A stretch of DNA of 57,068 nt from DAIDKA01 sp049792815 (lineage in GTDB: Bacteria > Pseudomonadota > Gammaproteobacteria > Steroidobacterales > Steroidobacteraceae), in assembly GCA_049792815.1 (NCBI GenBank), contig JBARBG010000171.1, positions 1-57,068 on the forward strand. The letters are read 5' to 3'. Shown piece by piece: positions 32,716 to 41,343 of the stretch (within the stretch, counting starts at the first letter, position 1; each line of letters begins with the position of its first letter). Below the pieces are notes generated by a model. The model saw nothing but the letters and a program-made list of their open reading frames with translations, searched no databases and had not been told where the DNA came from. A program made the position numbers and the translations under genes.

Positions 32716-32726
32716 CGAGGCAACCC

Positions 32727-33545
32727 ATGGCGATTCACTTTCCGCGACCGATACCTGTGCCAAGGGCGGTGCTGTCATGCCTGGCCGTGCTGCTGGGCGG
32801 CTGCGCGGGTAACGGCGTGGGACTGGACGCCAACGGCAATCCAATCGTCGCAGGGTCTATGGCACCCGCACCCCTTACCGCTGACTTTCAGTCGATTCAG
32901 GACAATGTGTTCACGCCGATCTGCACCAAGTGCCATCTGGGTGCCAATGCACCCGAAGGTCTGCAGCTGGATCAGGCCCACAGCTATGCATTGCTGGTGG
33001 GCGTGCCGAGCGCCGAAGTCCCGGGCACTTTGCGGGTCAAGCCCGGGGATCCCGCGAACAGCTACCTGATCCAGAAACTCGAGGGCGCCGCCGGCATAGT
33101 CGGCGTGCAGATGCCCTTTGGTGGGCCCTATCTGCCGCAGTCGACCATCGACGTCATTCAACAGTGGATCGTCAATGGCGCGGCACAGGCCCTGTCCAGC
33201 AGCAGCGCCGCAATGGCCGTGACGGCCACCACGCCCGTCGACCACGCGCTCGTGGATGCCCCGGTGGCGACGATTGCAGTCGGGTTCAGCCAGCGCCCCG
33301 ATGCCTCCTACCTGAACGACGCGGTGCAGCTGCAGAACATCAGCGCGGCGCCCGAAACCGTGCCGGTCATGGTGGGCCAGGCCGAGGGCAACCCGGCGAC
33401 CGTATTGCTGACGCCGCTGGCGCCGCTGGGCCCGGGCACTTACCGCATCACCCTTCATGGCGGCGGCACCACGGCGTTGACCTCCGTCGCGGGCGAGGCC
33501 CTGTCGGCCGATTACTCATTCACCTTCACCGTGGGTGTTCCGTGA
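32727..33545 (+). CDS. Lipoprotein with a c-type heme motif and Ig-like domain
   Basis: A 272-residue exported protein. A signal peptide ends in a lipobox (LLGGCAG). Residues about 60-72 carry CTKCH, a heme c attachment motif, in a segment like that of planctomycete-type or c555-like cytochromes (FQSIQDNVFTPICTKCH... MPFGGPYLPQ, giving a possible Met ligand). The C-terminal part (about 165-272) resembles a bacterial Ig-like domain, with PVATIAVGFSQRP and PLGPGTYRITL. GAGG lies seven bases before the ATG. It overlaps the next gene by four bases (GTGA). It may be a surface electron carrier. No specific partner is known. Confidence 0.78.
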   Translation: MAIHFPRPIPVPRAVLSCLAVLLGGCAGNGVGLDANGNPIVAGSMAPAPLTADFQSIQDNVFTPICTKCHLGANAPEGLQLDQAHSYALLVGVPSAEVPGTLRVKPGDPANSYLIQKLEGAAGIVGVQMPFGGPYLPQSTIDVIQQWIVNGAAQALSSSSAAMAVTATTPVDHALVDAPVATIAVGFSQRPDASYLNDAVQLQNISAAPETVPVMVGQAEGNPATVLLTPLAPLGPGTYRITLHGGGTTALTSVAGEALSADYSFTFTVGVP

Positions 33546-34642
33546 ACGCCGAGCGCTGGGTGCGCTCGGCCATGTGCTGGCTGCTGGTGAGCCTGGGGTT
33601 CGCGGCCGGGTGCGGCTATGCCGAACCGTATATCGCCGTGCAAACGGGCCTGAAATGCAGCCAGTGCCATGTGAATCCGACCGGCGGCGGGTTGCGCGGG
33701 GCCTACGGGGATGTGTTCGCGCAGACGCTGCTGCCGGCCACGAAAATCGATACCGGCCCGGACCTGTGGACGGGGGATGTCAGCAAGTTCCTGCGCATCG
33801 GCGGGGACCTGCGCACCGAAGCGCTCGCGACGGAGGTGCCGCATTCCAAGACCATCTCGCAGTTCGAGGTCGAGCAGATGCGGGTCTATCTCGAGGCGGA
33901 GGTCATACCCGAGCGGCTGCTGGTCTACGCCGATGAGCAGGTGGCCCCGGGCGGAGCCCTGAACCGCGAGGCCTACGCCCTGTACTGGTCGGCCGGTCAC
34001 GACTGGTATGTGAAGGCCGGACAGATGTATCTGCCCTTCGGCTGGCGGTTTCAGGACCAGAGTGCCTTTGTCCTGCAGGCCACGGGTATCAACATGACCA
34101 CCCCCGATCAGGGCGTGGAGTTCGGCTGGCTGCGCGGCCACTGGGACGCGCAACTGGATGTGAGCAACGGCACGGCCGGCGGCGTGGTGACCGACTCGCG
34201 CAAGGAGTTCACCACGCAGCTGGTCTACGTCGAATCAGTCTGGCGCACCGGGGTGGCCGCCAACTACAACGACAAGCTGGGGGGCGGTCGCGGTACCTAC
34301 GGGGTATTTGGCGGCCTGCGCACCGGTCCCATCAGCTGGCTGGGCGAAGCCGATGTCATCGATGACAAGAGCCTGGGGTTTGGGCAGGGGCGCATGCTGG
34401 CGACCCTGGTGGAGGCCAATTGGCTCATCGCGCGCGGCAACAACCTCAAGATCACCGGCGAGTACCTGGATCCAAACCGCGCCGTCCAGAACAATGGTGA
34501 GACACGCTGGAGCGTGGTCTACGAGCTGACACCGATCCAGTTCGCGCAACTGCGGGCCGGCGTGCGCTATTACGACGGAATTCCTCAAAGCAACACCGAA
34601 AACACCCGCCAGTACTTCATCGAACTGCACGGGTTCTTCTAA
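33542..34642 (+). CDS. Outer-membrane barrel-like protein with an N-terminal CxxCH motif
   Basis: A 366-residue exported protein starting with GTG at 33542, overlapping the previous stop as GTGA. The signal peptide (WLLVSLGFAAGCGYA) is followed by GLKCSQCHVNPTGGG, a single heme c motif. The remainder is rich in alternating strands (YLPFGWRFQDQSAFVLQ, GVEFGWLRGHWDAQLDVSNG, IELHGFF end), as expected of an outer-membrane beta-barrel. The final aromatic residues fit a barrel insertion signal. I do not recognise a named family. A longer ORF in this frame starts at 32930, but its first part is only a shadow of the lipoprotein gene. Confidence 0.75.
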   Translation: MNAERWVRSAMCWLLVSLGFAAGCGYAEPYIAVQTGLKCSQCHVNPTGGGLRGAYGDVFAQTLLPATKIDTGPDLWTGDVSKFLRIGGDLRTEALATEVPHSKTISQFEVEQMRVYLEAEVIPERLLVYADEQVAPGGALNREAYALYWSAGHDWYVKAGQMYLPFGWRFQDQSAFVLQATGINMTTPDQGVEFGWLRGHWDAQLDVSNGTAGGVVTDSRKEFTTQLVYVESVWRTGVAANYNDKLGGGRGTYGVFGGLRTGPISWLGEADVIDDKSLGFGQGRMLATLVEANWLIARGNNLKITGEYLDPNRAVQNNGETRWSVVYELTPIQFAQLRAGVRYYDGIPQSNTENTRQYFIELHGFF

Positions 34643-34673
34643 AAGCGAGACAAAACGCGCTAGATTCGGCGCC

Positions 34674-35432
34674 ATGGTCAATGCGCGCCGCTGGGTGCTG
34701 CTAGGGGTCAGCCTGCTCGGCGCGCGCGCGGCGTGCGCCGCGATCGCGCCCGATGACTTCGGCGGCTCCCTGGCGCTGACCACCGACTACGTTTTCCACG
34801 GCATTTCACAGACCTGCGGCGACCCGGCGGCGCAGGGCGGCCTGAACTACCGCAGTGCCGGCGGCAAAAGCCCCACCGAGTTCTTTGCCGGTGTCTGGGG
34901 CTCCGCCGGCCTCGGACAGTCCGGCTGTGGGAATGCCCGGGAGGTCGATTTCTACGGCGGCTACGGATTCGCGACGGGCGCGGATTCGAGCGCGACGCTC
35001 ACCTACACCCACTATGACTATCCTGGAGGCGGCTACACCCTGAGGCGGCTGGCGGGCTTTCGTTACGACTATGACGCGCTCGAGGCGCAGTGGGCCTGGC
35101 AGGACGAGGTTTACCTGACGCTGGCCTGGACCCCCGACGCCTTGCACCTGGCTTACGAGTCCTTTGCGCGCAACCGCTCGGCGCTGTCCTACGGGCTGCA
35201 GCTGCACCACCCGCTGCGGGCGGGCCTGTCGATTACCGCGGGGGCCGGGTATGACCAGATGGCCGACCCCAGTGGCACCGGCTACGGGTTCTGGAATGCC
35301 GGCGTCGGCTACACGCTGGGGCCCGTGGAGCTGACGGCGGCGTATTTCGACACGGCCACGCGCGCGGTACGGCTGTTCGGGTCTTATGTCGCAGGCAACC
35401 GGGTGTCCGTCACGGCGCTGTGGCGATTCTAG
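34674..35432 (+). CDS. TorF-family putative porin
   Basis: A 252-residue exported protein with signal peptide (WVLLGVSLLGARAACA) and the TorF-like signature around LALTTDYVFHGISQT, followed by alternating-strand sequence ending in TALWRF. The terminal Phe is typical of outer-membrane barrels. TorF-like proteins are small putative porins of unknown substrate. It follows the CxxCH barrel gene by 31 bp and may share a transcript. Confidence 0.85.
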   Translation: MVNARRWVLLGVSLLGARAACAAIAPDDFGGSLALTTDYVFHGISQTCGDPAAQGGLNYRSAGGKSPTEFFAGVWGSAGLGQSGCGNAREVDFYGGYGFATGADSSATLTYTHYDYPGGGYTLRRLAGFRYDYDALEAQWAWQDEVYLTLAWTPDALHLAYESFARNRSALSYGLQLHHPLRAGLSITAGAGYDQMADPSGTGYGFWNAGVGYTLGPVELTAAYFDTATRAVRLFGSYVAGNRVSVTALWRF

Positions 35433-35496
35433 AAAGGAATTGCCTCCCGAAGCGGTCTATCTTGAACCGGGACGCCTCGGACAGGGACCTACGGAC

Positions 35497-36075
35497 ATGT
35501 ACCAAGCCTCTGATCGCCGGCCGGATTTGCCGGGGGCCGACCAAAACCAGCTGGAACTGGCCCTGCTGAGCCGCATCGCAGCACGTGACGCGCAGGCGAT
35601 GCACGAGCTCTACCACCTGTATCACCGGCGGCTGGCGCGCTTCCTGATGCGCCTGACGTCCCGTTACGACCTGGCCGAGGAAGTCATCAATGACACCTTC
35701 TGGGTGATCTGGCAGCACGCCGCGGACTTTCGCGGTGCCTCGCAGCTGTCGACCTGGATATTCGGCATTGCCTACCGTCGCGCCCTGAAGACCCTGAAGC
35801 GGGTTCGGCCCGACCTGGCGGCCGAGTCTGACGAGGCCCTGGAACTGACCGAGGAGCCCTGGCAGCAGGCGGAGCTGCGCGAATGGCTGGGCGTGGCGCT
35901 GGCCAAGCTGCCTCACGAGCAACGCATGGTGCTGGAGCTGGCCTATAACGTCGGGCATTCCTGCGAGGAAATCGCCGCGATCATGCAGTGTCCGGTCAAT
36001 ACCGTGAAAACCCGGATGTTTCATGCGCGACGCAAGCTCAAGGGTCTGCTGACCTCGTTGTCGGGCGCGCTGTAG
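35497..36075 (+). CDS. ECF-type RNA polymerase sigma factor
   Basis: A 192-residue sigma-70 family ECF factor. Region 2 is seen in LYHLYHRRLARFLMRL, then DLAEEVINDTFWVIWQH and STWIFGIAYRRAL. Region 4 is LPHEQRMVLELAYNVGHS with the HTH in CEEIAAIMQCPVNTVKTRMFHARRKL. The ATG at 35497 is preferred over the in-frame start at 35386, which lies inside the porin gene. It is directly followed by its zinc-finger anti-sigma factor and a subtilisin-like lipoprotein. Confidence 0.92.
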   Translation: MYQASDRRPDLPGADQNQLELALLSRIAARDAQAMHELYHLYHRRLARFLMRLTSRYDLAEEVINDTFWVIWQHAADFRGASQLSTWIFGIAYRRALKTLKRVRPDLAAESDEALELTEEPWQQAELREWLGVALAKLPHEQRMVLELAYNVGHSCEEIAAIMQCPVNTVKTRMFHARRKLKGLLTSLSGAL

Positions 36076-36093
36076 GTTTTAGGAGAAGTGAAC

Positions 36094-36798
36094 TTGAACC
36101 CAGAACCCCCCGAATTCGATCCCTACCCATGTGCCACGGAGTCGATACCGTGGTACGTGAACGGAACGCTGGAGGCGGCCGAGGCAGCCAGAGTAGGTGC
36201 GCACCTGAAAGCGTGCGAAGCCTGCCGCCGCGAATACGATGGACAGGTGCGGCTGTTTGAAGCCATGCAGGCCGATGGCACGCTGGTATTCGCCGCCGAG
36301 CCGTCATTCCGAAAACTGATGACGCGAATCGGAACTCAGGAGGACGCCGGCGAGCTGGCCAGCGGTAGCCCCGTACCTGTGGCACGGGTGCCGACAACGA
36401 AGGCTGCGCGTGCGCCGCGTCGCGTTGCGCGCTGGCTGGCGGCCGCCGCGGTGGTCGAGGGCCTGGCACTGGGCTACGGTGCCTGGGCCTTGCACACCTT
36501 CAGCGCTGCGGCGCAGTCCCCCTATGTGACCCTGACCTCGCCGGCGGCCTCGTACCGCGACTCGCCACGCATCCGCATCGTCTTTCGCTCCGGACTGTCA
36601 GTGCAGGGCCTGGGGATGCTGCTGCACCAGGCGGGTGCCCATATCATCGATGGTCCGACGGATTCTAATGTCTATACGCTGGGCCTCAGCGGCGCTGACG
36701 TGACGCCGGCGGTGATCGAGCAGCGTGTGACGTTGCTGCGGGCCAGCAGTGATGTGCTGTTCGCCGAGCCGCTCGGAACGGGTAACGAATCGAGATGA
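36094..36798 (+). CDS. zf-HC2 anti-sigma factor with a periplasmic propeptide-like domain
   Basis: A membrane anti-sigma factor of about 234 residues. The cytoplasmic zinc-binding part has the His-x3-Cys-x2-Cys pattern in HLKACEACRREY. One membrane helix lies at about 115-137 (WLAAAAVVEGLALGYGAWAL). The periplasmic part (about 165-225) contains IRIVFRSGLSVQGLGMLLHQAG and ends LRASSDVLFAEP, resembling inhibitor-I9-type propeptides. The start is probably the TTG at 36094, which has AGGAG at ideal spacing. A GTG at 36088 is also possible but only two bases from AGGAG. It overlaps the protease gene as ATGA. Confidence 0.85.
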   Translation: MNPEPPEFDPYPCATESIPWYVNGTLEAAEAARVGAHLKACEACRREYDGQVRLFEAMQADGTLVFAAEPSFRKLMTRIGTQEDAGELASGSPVPVARVPTTKAARAPRRVARWLAAAAVVEGLALGYGAWALHTFSAAAQSPYVTLTSPAASYRDSPRIRIVFRSGLSVQGLGMLLHQAGAHIIDGPTDSNVYTLGLSGADVTPAVIEQRVTLLRASSDVLFAEPLGTGNESR

Positions 36799-38141
36799 AC
36801 CGGGCGCTGCCCATCGCCTGCGCCGCGCTGCTCATCGGCCTTCTGGGCAGCGGCTGCACCACGGCGAGAATCCAGGCGGCAAGTCCCATTCCAGCCCGCG
36901 CGCGTGATGATGCCGCGCGCTACATCGTGGTAACCCTGCGCAACGAGCCGCACGCCGCGGCGGAGCATCCCGGATCCACGCCGCGCGGCTACGATGCCGC
37001 CGGGCGCTACGGCGTCACCGCCGGCGCGAGCCTGCAGGCGCGAGCCCTGGAGCGTCAGTATGGTCTGCGCGCGATCTCGGCCTGGCCGATTGCCACGCTG
37101 CACGTTCACTGCGTCATGTTCGAGCTGCCCGGAGCTGCGACCCGGGCGGCCGTGATCACCAGTCTCGCCACCGATCGGCGCGTGGAATCGGTGCAGCCCC
37201 TGAATGAGTTCACGACGCTATCGGCACCGGAGTCGTTGCAGGCGGCTGCCGACGCGGTGGCGCAACCGATGCCCTACAACGACCCCTACGCGAAACTGCA
37301 GGTGTCGCTGCGCGAGCTTGCGGTGGTGGCGGCGCAGCGTCGTTCACGCGGCGCCGGGGTGCAGGTTGCGGTGATCGACACGGGCGTGGACTACGACCAT
37401 CCGGACCTGAAGGGCCAGGTCAGCCGACGACGCAATTTCGTCGATGGCGATGAGGCCGCGTTCCAACACGACACCCATGGCACGCAAGTGAGCGGGGTCA
37501 TCGCGGCCGTGGCGGGTAATGGCATCGGCATTGTCGGGGTCGCACCGGAGGCCCGGATCATGGCCCTGAAGGCCTGCTGGCAGGCCGCCAGCGGGGGCGC
37601 CGCGGTGTGCAACAGCTTTACGCTCGCGCAGGCGCTCGAGTACGCGATCGTCGCGCACGCCGATATTGTGAACATGAGCCTGGCGGGCCCCGCGGATCCG
37701 TTGCTGGCGCGGCTGGTCGAGCGTGGCGCCCTGCAGGGAATCATTTTCGTGGGCGCTGCGAGAAATCCCGCCAGCGGCGCCAGTTTTCCGGCCGACCTGG
37801 ATCAAGTGCTCGCCGTGGATGCGGCGGAGGAGAGCAGCGGCAATCCGCGGCATCTTCTGGCGCCCGGACACGACGTACTGACGCTCGCGCCTGGGGATCA
37901 CTACGACTTCGCCTCCGGCAGTTCGCTGGCGGCGGCGGAGGTTTCCGGCATCGTGGCACTGATGCTCGCCGAACGGCCGCACCTGACGGCCGGCGAGGTG
38001 CGCAGCCTGCTGTTGCGCAGCTCGCGGCGCGTGGAATCCCCGTCCGGGCAGATCCGTGTGGTGGATGCCTGCGCCGCGCTCAGCGATGCGCCCGGGCACG
38101 GCGCGTGCGGCGCGGATCTGCGATCGGCCGCTGCGCCTTAG
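36795..38141 (+). CDS. Subtilisin-like (S8) serine protease, lipoprotein
   Basis: A 448-residue exported serine protease. A signal peptide with lipobox (LLGSGC) precedes an I9-like propeptide segment (about 40-130: YIVVTLRNEP... VESVQPLNEF). The catalytic triad is Asp195 in VIDTGVDYDHPDLKG, His228 in DTHGTQVSG and Ser377 in GSSLAAAEVSG. The start overlaps the anti-sigma stop (ATGA), so sigma, anti-sigma and protease form one operon. It is probably a membrane-bound protease linked to the same envelope response. Confidence 0.93.
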   Translation: MNRALPIACAALLIGLLGSGCTTARIQAASPIPARARDDAARYIVVTLRNEPHAAAEHPGSTPRGYDAAGRYGVTAGASLQARALERQYGLRAISAWPIATLHVHCVMFELPGAATRAAVITSLATDRRVESVQPLNEFTTLSAPESLQAAADAVAQPMPYNDPYAKLQVSLRELAVVAAQRRSRGAGVQVAVIDTGVDYDHPDLKGQVSRRRNFVDGDEAAFQHDTHGTQVSGVIAAVAGNGIGIVGVAPEARIMALKACWQAASGGAAVCNSFTLAQALEYAIVAHADIVNMSLAGPADPLLARLVERGALQGIIFVGAARNPASGASFPADLDQVLAVDAAEESSGNPRHLLAPGHDVLTLAPGDHYDFASGSSLAAAEVSGIVALMLAERPHLTAGEVRSLLLRSSRRVESPSGQIRVVDACAALSDAPGHGACGADLRSAAAP

Positions 38142-38174
38142 AGTTCCGCGCCCGCAGCGTACGCCCCCCCAGTA

Positions 38175-38190
38175 TATAGCGCTTCGACTT
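38175..38190. promoter_or_regulatory. Partial match to the ModE-like box upstream of the MOT1 transporter
   Basis: TATAGCGC at 38175-38182 is identical to eight bases of the putative ModE operator at 27303-27310 and is followed by a similar CTTCGACTT stretch. The right half is poor, so this is at most a degenerate site. Confidence 0.25.
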
Positions 38191-38244
38191 ACACTCCGCC
38201 CGCTCTCCAGCCCGGGGGCCAATCACTGCTGCACAGGTTTTCAC

Positions 38245-39399
38245 ATGGGGAGTCAGGCTCGCGCAGCCGCCCACAATCGTTGGGATCGGATGGAATGGGC
38301 TGGGGCCTTTGGCGATCTCGGCACGCTCATACCGTTCGTCGTCGCATACATAGCGGTCGTCGGCATGGATCCATTTGGGGTCCTGTTCTCGTTCGGGGTC
38401 GCTCTGATCATCGGCGGGTTGCACTACAAGACACCTTTCCCGATCCAGCCCATGAAGGCCATTGGCGCCGTGGCTGCGACCCAAGCGGCCCAGACGGCCA
38501 CCATTACGCAGGCCACGGTATACGGCGCGGACCTCGTTACGGGAGTTGCCTGGCTGATCCTCGGCCTGACAGGCGCCGCGAATCAGATCGCAAGATGGGT
38601 TCCACGATTTGTGGTCGTGGGAATTGTCTTGGGTCTGGGAATGGGGTTCATGCTGGATGGGATCAGGATGATGAGTACCGGCTGGCCGATTGCGGCAATC
38701 GGACTTGCCGGAACCGTCATGCTGCTGACCAATAAGACCTTCCCCGCGATGTTTCTGCTGCTGTTTTTCGGTGCGGTGTGCGGGATCGCGCAAGATCCGA
38801 ATGCAATGGCCGCCCTGGGAGCAATCAGGCCGCACCTGCGGCTTCCGACATTCGCCCTCAGTACGCTCAGCTGGCACGACCTGATCATCGGTGCAGCGTT
38901 TCTTGCCCTCCCACAACTGCCACTGACCCTCGGCAACGCTGTTATCGCAATTCGCGAAGAGAACAATCGGCTGTTCCCGGATCGTAGCGTGACGGAAAAT
39001 TCCGTCGCCATCTCAACTGGCCTGATGAACTGCGGAAGCGCGGCATTAGGCGGGATTCCGATGTGCCACGGTGCGGGCGGCATGGCGGGCCACGTGGCCT
39101 TTGGCGCACGCACCGGCGGTGCTCCGATCATACTGGGCACTGTGCTTCTGGTGCTCGCGTTAGGGTTCAGCGGCTCGATCACCGTCGTCCTGGATCTGTT
39201 GCCCCACTCGGTCCTGGGGGTCATCCTTTTTCTCACCGGCGCGCAGCTCGCCCTTGGTTCGTGTGACTTCAGCAAGAGCAAAGGAGAGCGCTTCATCACG
39301 CTCGCCACGGCGGCTTTCTCGATGTGGAACGTGGGACTCGCCTTTGTCGCGGGGCTGATTCTCGCCGTTCTGCTGCGACGCGGACAACTGCGGCTGTAG
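38245..39399 (+). CDS. MOT1-type molybdate/sulfate transporter
   Basis: A 384-residue inner-membrane protein with about ten helices, of the MOT1-like (SulP-related, STAS-less) family of molybdate transporters. Family motifs are GAFGDLGTLIPFV near the N-terminus, PFPIQPMKAIGAVA, LPQLPLTLGNAVIA and PMCHGAGGMAGH. It lies directly before the formate dehydrogenase genes, so molybdate or tungstate import is the likely role. The ATG at 38245 matches the family start; the ORF upstream overlaps the protease. Base use in this gene and the next looks less GC-rich at third positions than in the flanking genes, which may reflect transfer. Confidence 0.87.
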   Translation: MGSQARAAAHNRWDRMEWAGAFGDLGTLIPFVVAYIAVVGMDPFGVLFSFGVALIIGGLHYKTPFPIQPMKAIGAVAATQAAQTATITQATVYGADLVTGVAWLILGLTGAANQIARWVPRFVVVGIVLGLGMGFMLDGIRMMSTGWPIAAIGLAGTVMLLTNKTFPAMFLLLFFGAVCGIAQDPNAMAALGAIRPHLRLPTFALSTLSWHDLIIGAAFLALPQLPLTLGNAVIAIREENNRLFPDRSVTENSVAISTGLMNCGSAALGGIPMCHGAGGMAGHVAFGARTGGAPIILGTVLLVLALGFSGSITVVLDLLPHSVLGVILFLTGAQLALGSCDFSKSKGERFITLATAAFSMWNVGLAFVAGLILAVLLRRGQLRL

Positions 39400-39605
39400 G
39401 CGGCGTGCCCGGTGGCGTTTGGGGCGGTCGCAATGCTGTAAGTCATTGAGTTTACATACGATTGACGAAACCGTAGGCCGCGGGAGCTCGGATGATCGCC
39501 GCCGCAAATGGCATGCATCAGCCGAACCAGTGATTCGGCGGGCGACCCTCCGGTAAAGTAGCCTCCGTGCGCCGCCGACGACTGTGGGAACGACGATTTG
39601 GACAT

Positions 39606-41336
39606 ATGAGCAAAAGCGAAATTCCAGGAGAGTTCGGGAAAGTCCGCAAATTTGAGCACCCGGGCCGCGGGCGCGAGCGGGCTCGACCGGTACCGAAGGG
39701 ACGCACGGTCGAGCCGCACGCCACGGCGCAGATCCAGGCGCTCCTTGGGGACCGGCCGCGGGAGCGCGACCTCCTGATTGAGTATCTGCATCTTATCCAG
39801 GACGGGTTCGGGCAAATCTCGGCCGCGCACCTGGCCGCGCTGGCGGATGAGATGCGCTTGGCGTTTGCGGAGGTCTTCGAGACCGCGACCTTCTACGCGC
39901 ACTTTGACGTAGTGAAAGAAGAGGATCAGCCGATTCCGGCGCTGACCGTACGCGTCTGCGACAGTTTGACCTGTGCGATGTTTGGGGCGGAAAAACTCCT
40001 GACGACACTGCAGGAAACCCTGGGACCGGGCGTTCGCGTGGTCAGGGCGCCCTGCGTCGGGCTGTGCGACTTCGCACCCGCGGTGGAAGTGGGTCACAAT
40101 TTCCTGATGCGCGCGGATGTCGCGGCGGTGCAGTCGGCGGTGGCGCACGGGGATACCCACCCGCATGTTCCGGACTACATTGACTACCAGGCGTATCGCG
40201 AGGGCGGCGGCTATCAAACCCTGGAGCGCCTGCGCTCGGGCGCCCAGAGCGTCGAGGCCATTCTTCAGGTGCTGGATGATGCCGCATTGAAGGGTTTGGG
40301 TGGCGCGGGTTTCCCCGCCGCGCGCAAATGGCGTTCGGTACGCGGCGAACCGGGCCCCCGGCTCATGGTGGTGAACGGCGATGAGGGTGAGCCCGGAACC
40401 TTCAAGGATCAGTACTACCTGAACACTGATCCGCATCGGTTCCTGGAAGGCACGCTGATCGGTGCCCATGTGGTTGAGGCAACGGATGTCTATATCTACA
40501 TCCGGGACGAATACCCGATCGCCCGCGAAATCCTTGCCAATGAAATTCAGAAGCTGCCCGCGGGCGGCCCGACCCTGCATCTGCGGCGCGGCGCGGGAGC
40601 CTATATCTGCGGTGAGGAATCCTCGCTCCTTGAATCGTTGGAAGGCAAACGCGGTCTGCCCCGGCACAAGCCGCCATTCCCCTTTCAGGTGGGGTTGTTC
40701 GGCCGGCCGACGCTGATGAACAATGTCGAGACCCTCTTCTGGGTCCGCGACCTGATTGAACGCGGCGCCGCATGGTGGAAAAGCCACGGTCGCAACGGCC
40801 GCTTCGGATTGCGTTCGTACTCGGTGTCGGGCCGCGTCAAGGACCCCGGCGTCAAGCTGGCGCCCTCCGGAGTCACCGTTCAGGAGCTGATTGACGAATT
40901 CTGTGGTGGGATGAGCGAGGGTCACACCTTCGCCGCCTATCTGCCCGGCGGTGCCTCGGGCGGCATCCTGCCGGCGTCAATGAATGATATTCCGCTGGAT
41001 TTCGGCACCCTCGAGAAGTACGGCTGCTTCATCGGGTCCGCGGCCGTCATTGTCATGTCGGATCAGGACGATGTGCGCGGCGCGGCGCTCAATCTCATGC
41101 GTTTCTTCGAGGACGAATCCTGCGGCCAGTGCACACCGTGCCGCGTTGGCACGCAGAAGGCTCGCGTGCTGATGGAACAGGGTGTGTGGGACACAGCGCT
41201 CCTGGGTGAGTTATCCGAGTGCATGCGCGAGGCCTCCATTTGCGGCCTGGGTCAGGCTGCATCCAATCCGCTCACGAGCATTATTCGTTTCTTCCCGGAG
41301 CTGTTTCCAGCCCCCCGGGTGGTCGCGGCGAAGTAG
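39606..41336 (+). CDS. fdh1B: Formate dehydrogenase beta subunit (fused FdsG/FdsB, Fdh1B type)
   Basis: A 576-residue fusion of a NuoE-like and a NuoF-like part. The first domain (about 45-165) has the [2Fe-2S] ligands Cys118-x4-Cys123 and Cys150-x3-Cys154. The second has the NADH/FMN motifs GLGGAGFPAARKW and NGDEGEPGTFKD, then GAGAYICGEESSLLESLEG, and the [4Fe-4S] ligands Cys506, Cys509, Cys512 and Cys546. Methylorubrum Fdh1B has the same fusion and length (about 570), whereas Cupriavidus has separate FdsG and FdsB. It passes electrons from the catalytic subunit to NAD+. It precedes fdh1A by seven bases. The 206-bp gap upstream shows no gene and no convincing promoter. Confidence 0.95.
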   Translation: MSKSEIPGEFGKVRKFEHPGRGRERARPVPKGRTVEPHATAQIQALLGDRPRERDLLIEYLHLIQDGFGQISAAHLAALADEMRLAFAEVFETATFYAHFDVVKEEDQPIPALTVRVCDSLTCAMFGAEKLLTTLQETLGPGVRVVRAPCVGLCDFAPAVEVGHNFLMRADVAAVQSAVAHGDTHPHVPDYIDYQAYREGGGYQTLERLRSGAQSVEAILQVLDDAALKGLGGAGFPAARKWRSVRGEPGPRLMVVNGDEGEPGTFKDQYYLNTDPHRFLEGTLIGAHVVEATDVYIYIRDEYPIAREILANEIQKLPAGGPTLHLRRGAGAYICGEESSLLESLEGKRGLPRHKPPFPFQVGLFGRPTLMNNVETLFWVRDLIERGAAWWKSHGRNGRFGLRSYSVSGRVKDPGVKLAPSGVTVQELIDEFCGGMSEGHTFAAYLPGGASGGILPASMNDIPLDFGTLEKYGCFIGSAAVIVMSDQDDVRGAALNLMRFFEDESCGQCTPCRVGTQKARVLMEQGVWDTALLGELSECMREASICGLGQAASNPLTSIIRFFPELFPAPRVVAAK

Positions 41337-41343
41337 GTTAATC

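Noticed and set aside
32641..32726. Cyclic-di-GMP (GEMM-I) riboswitch before the cytochrome-like gene
   Set aside because: The position and a GCGAAACC stretch were suggestive, but the conserved second core (GCAAAGCC-like) is absent, so only a structured leader is reported.
38583..40925. 780-residue antisense open frame
   Set aside because: It lies opposite the MOT1 transporter and fdh1B, both with clear family motifs; the translation is low-complexity and Arg/Pro/Ser-rich, as expected in high-GC shadows.
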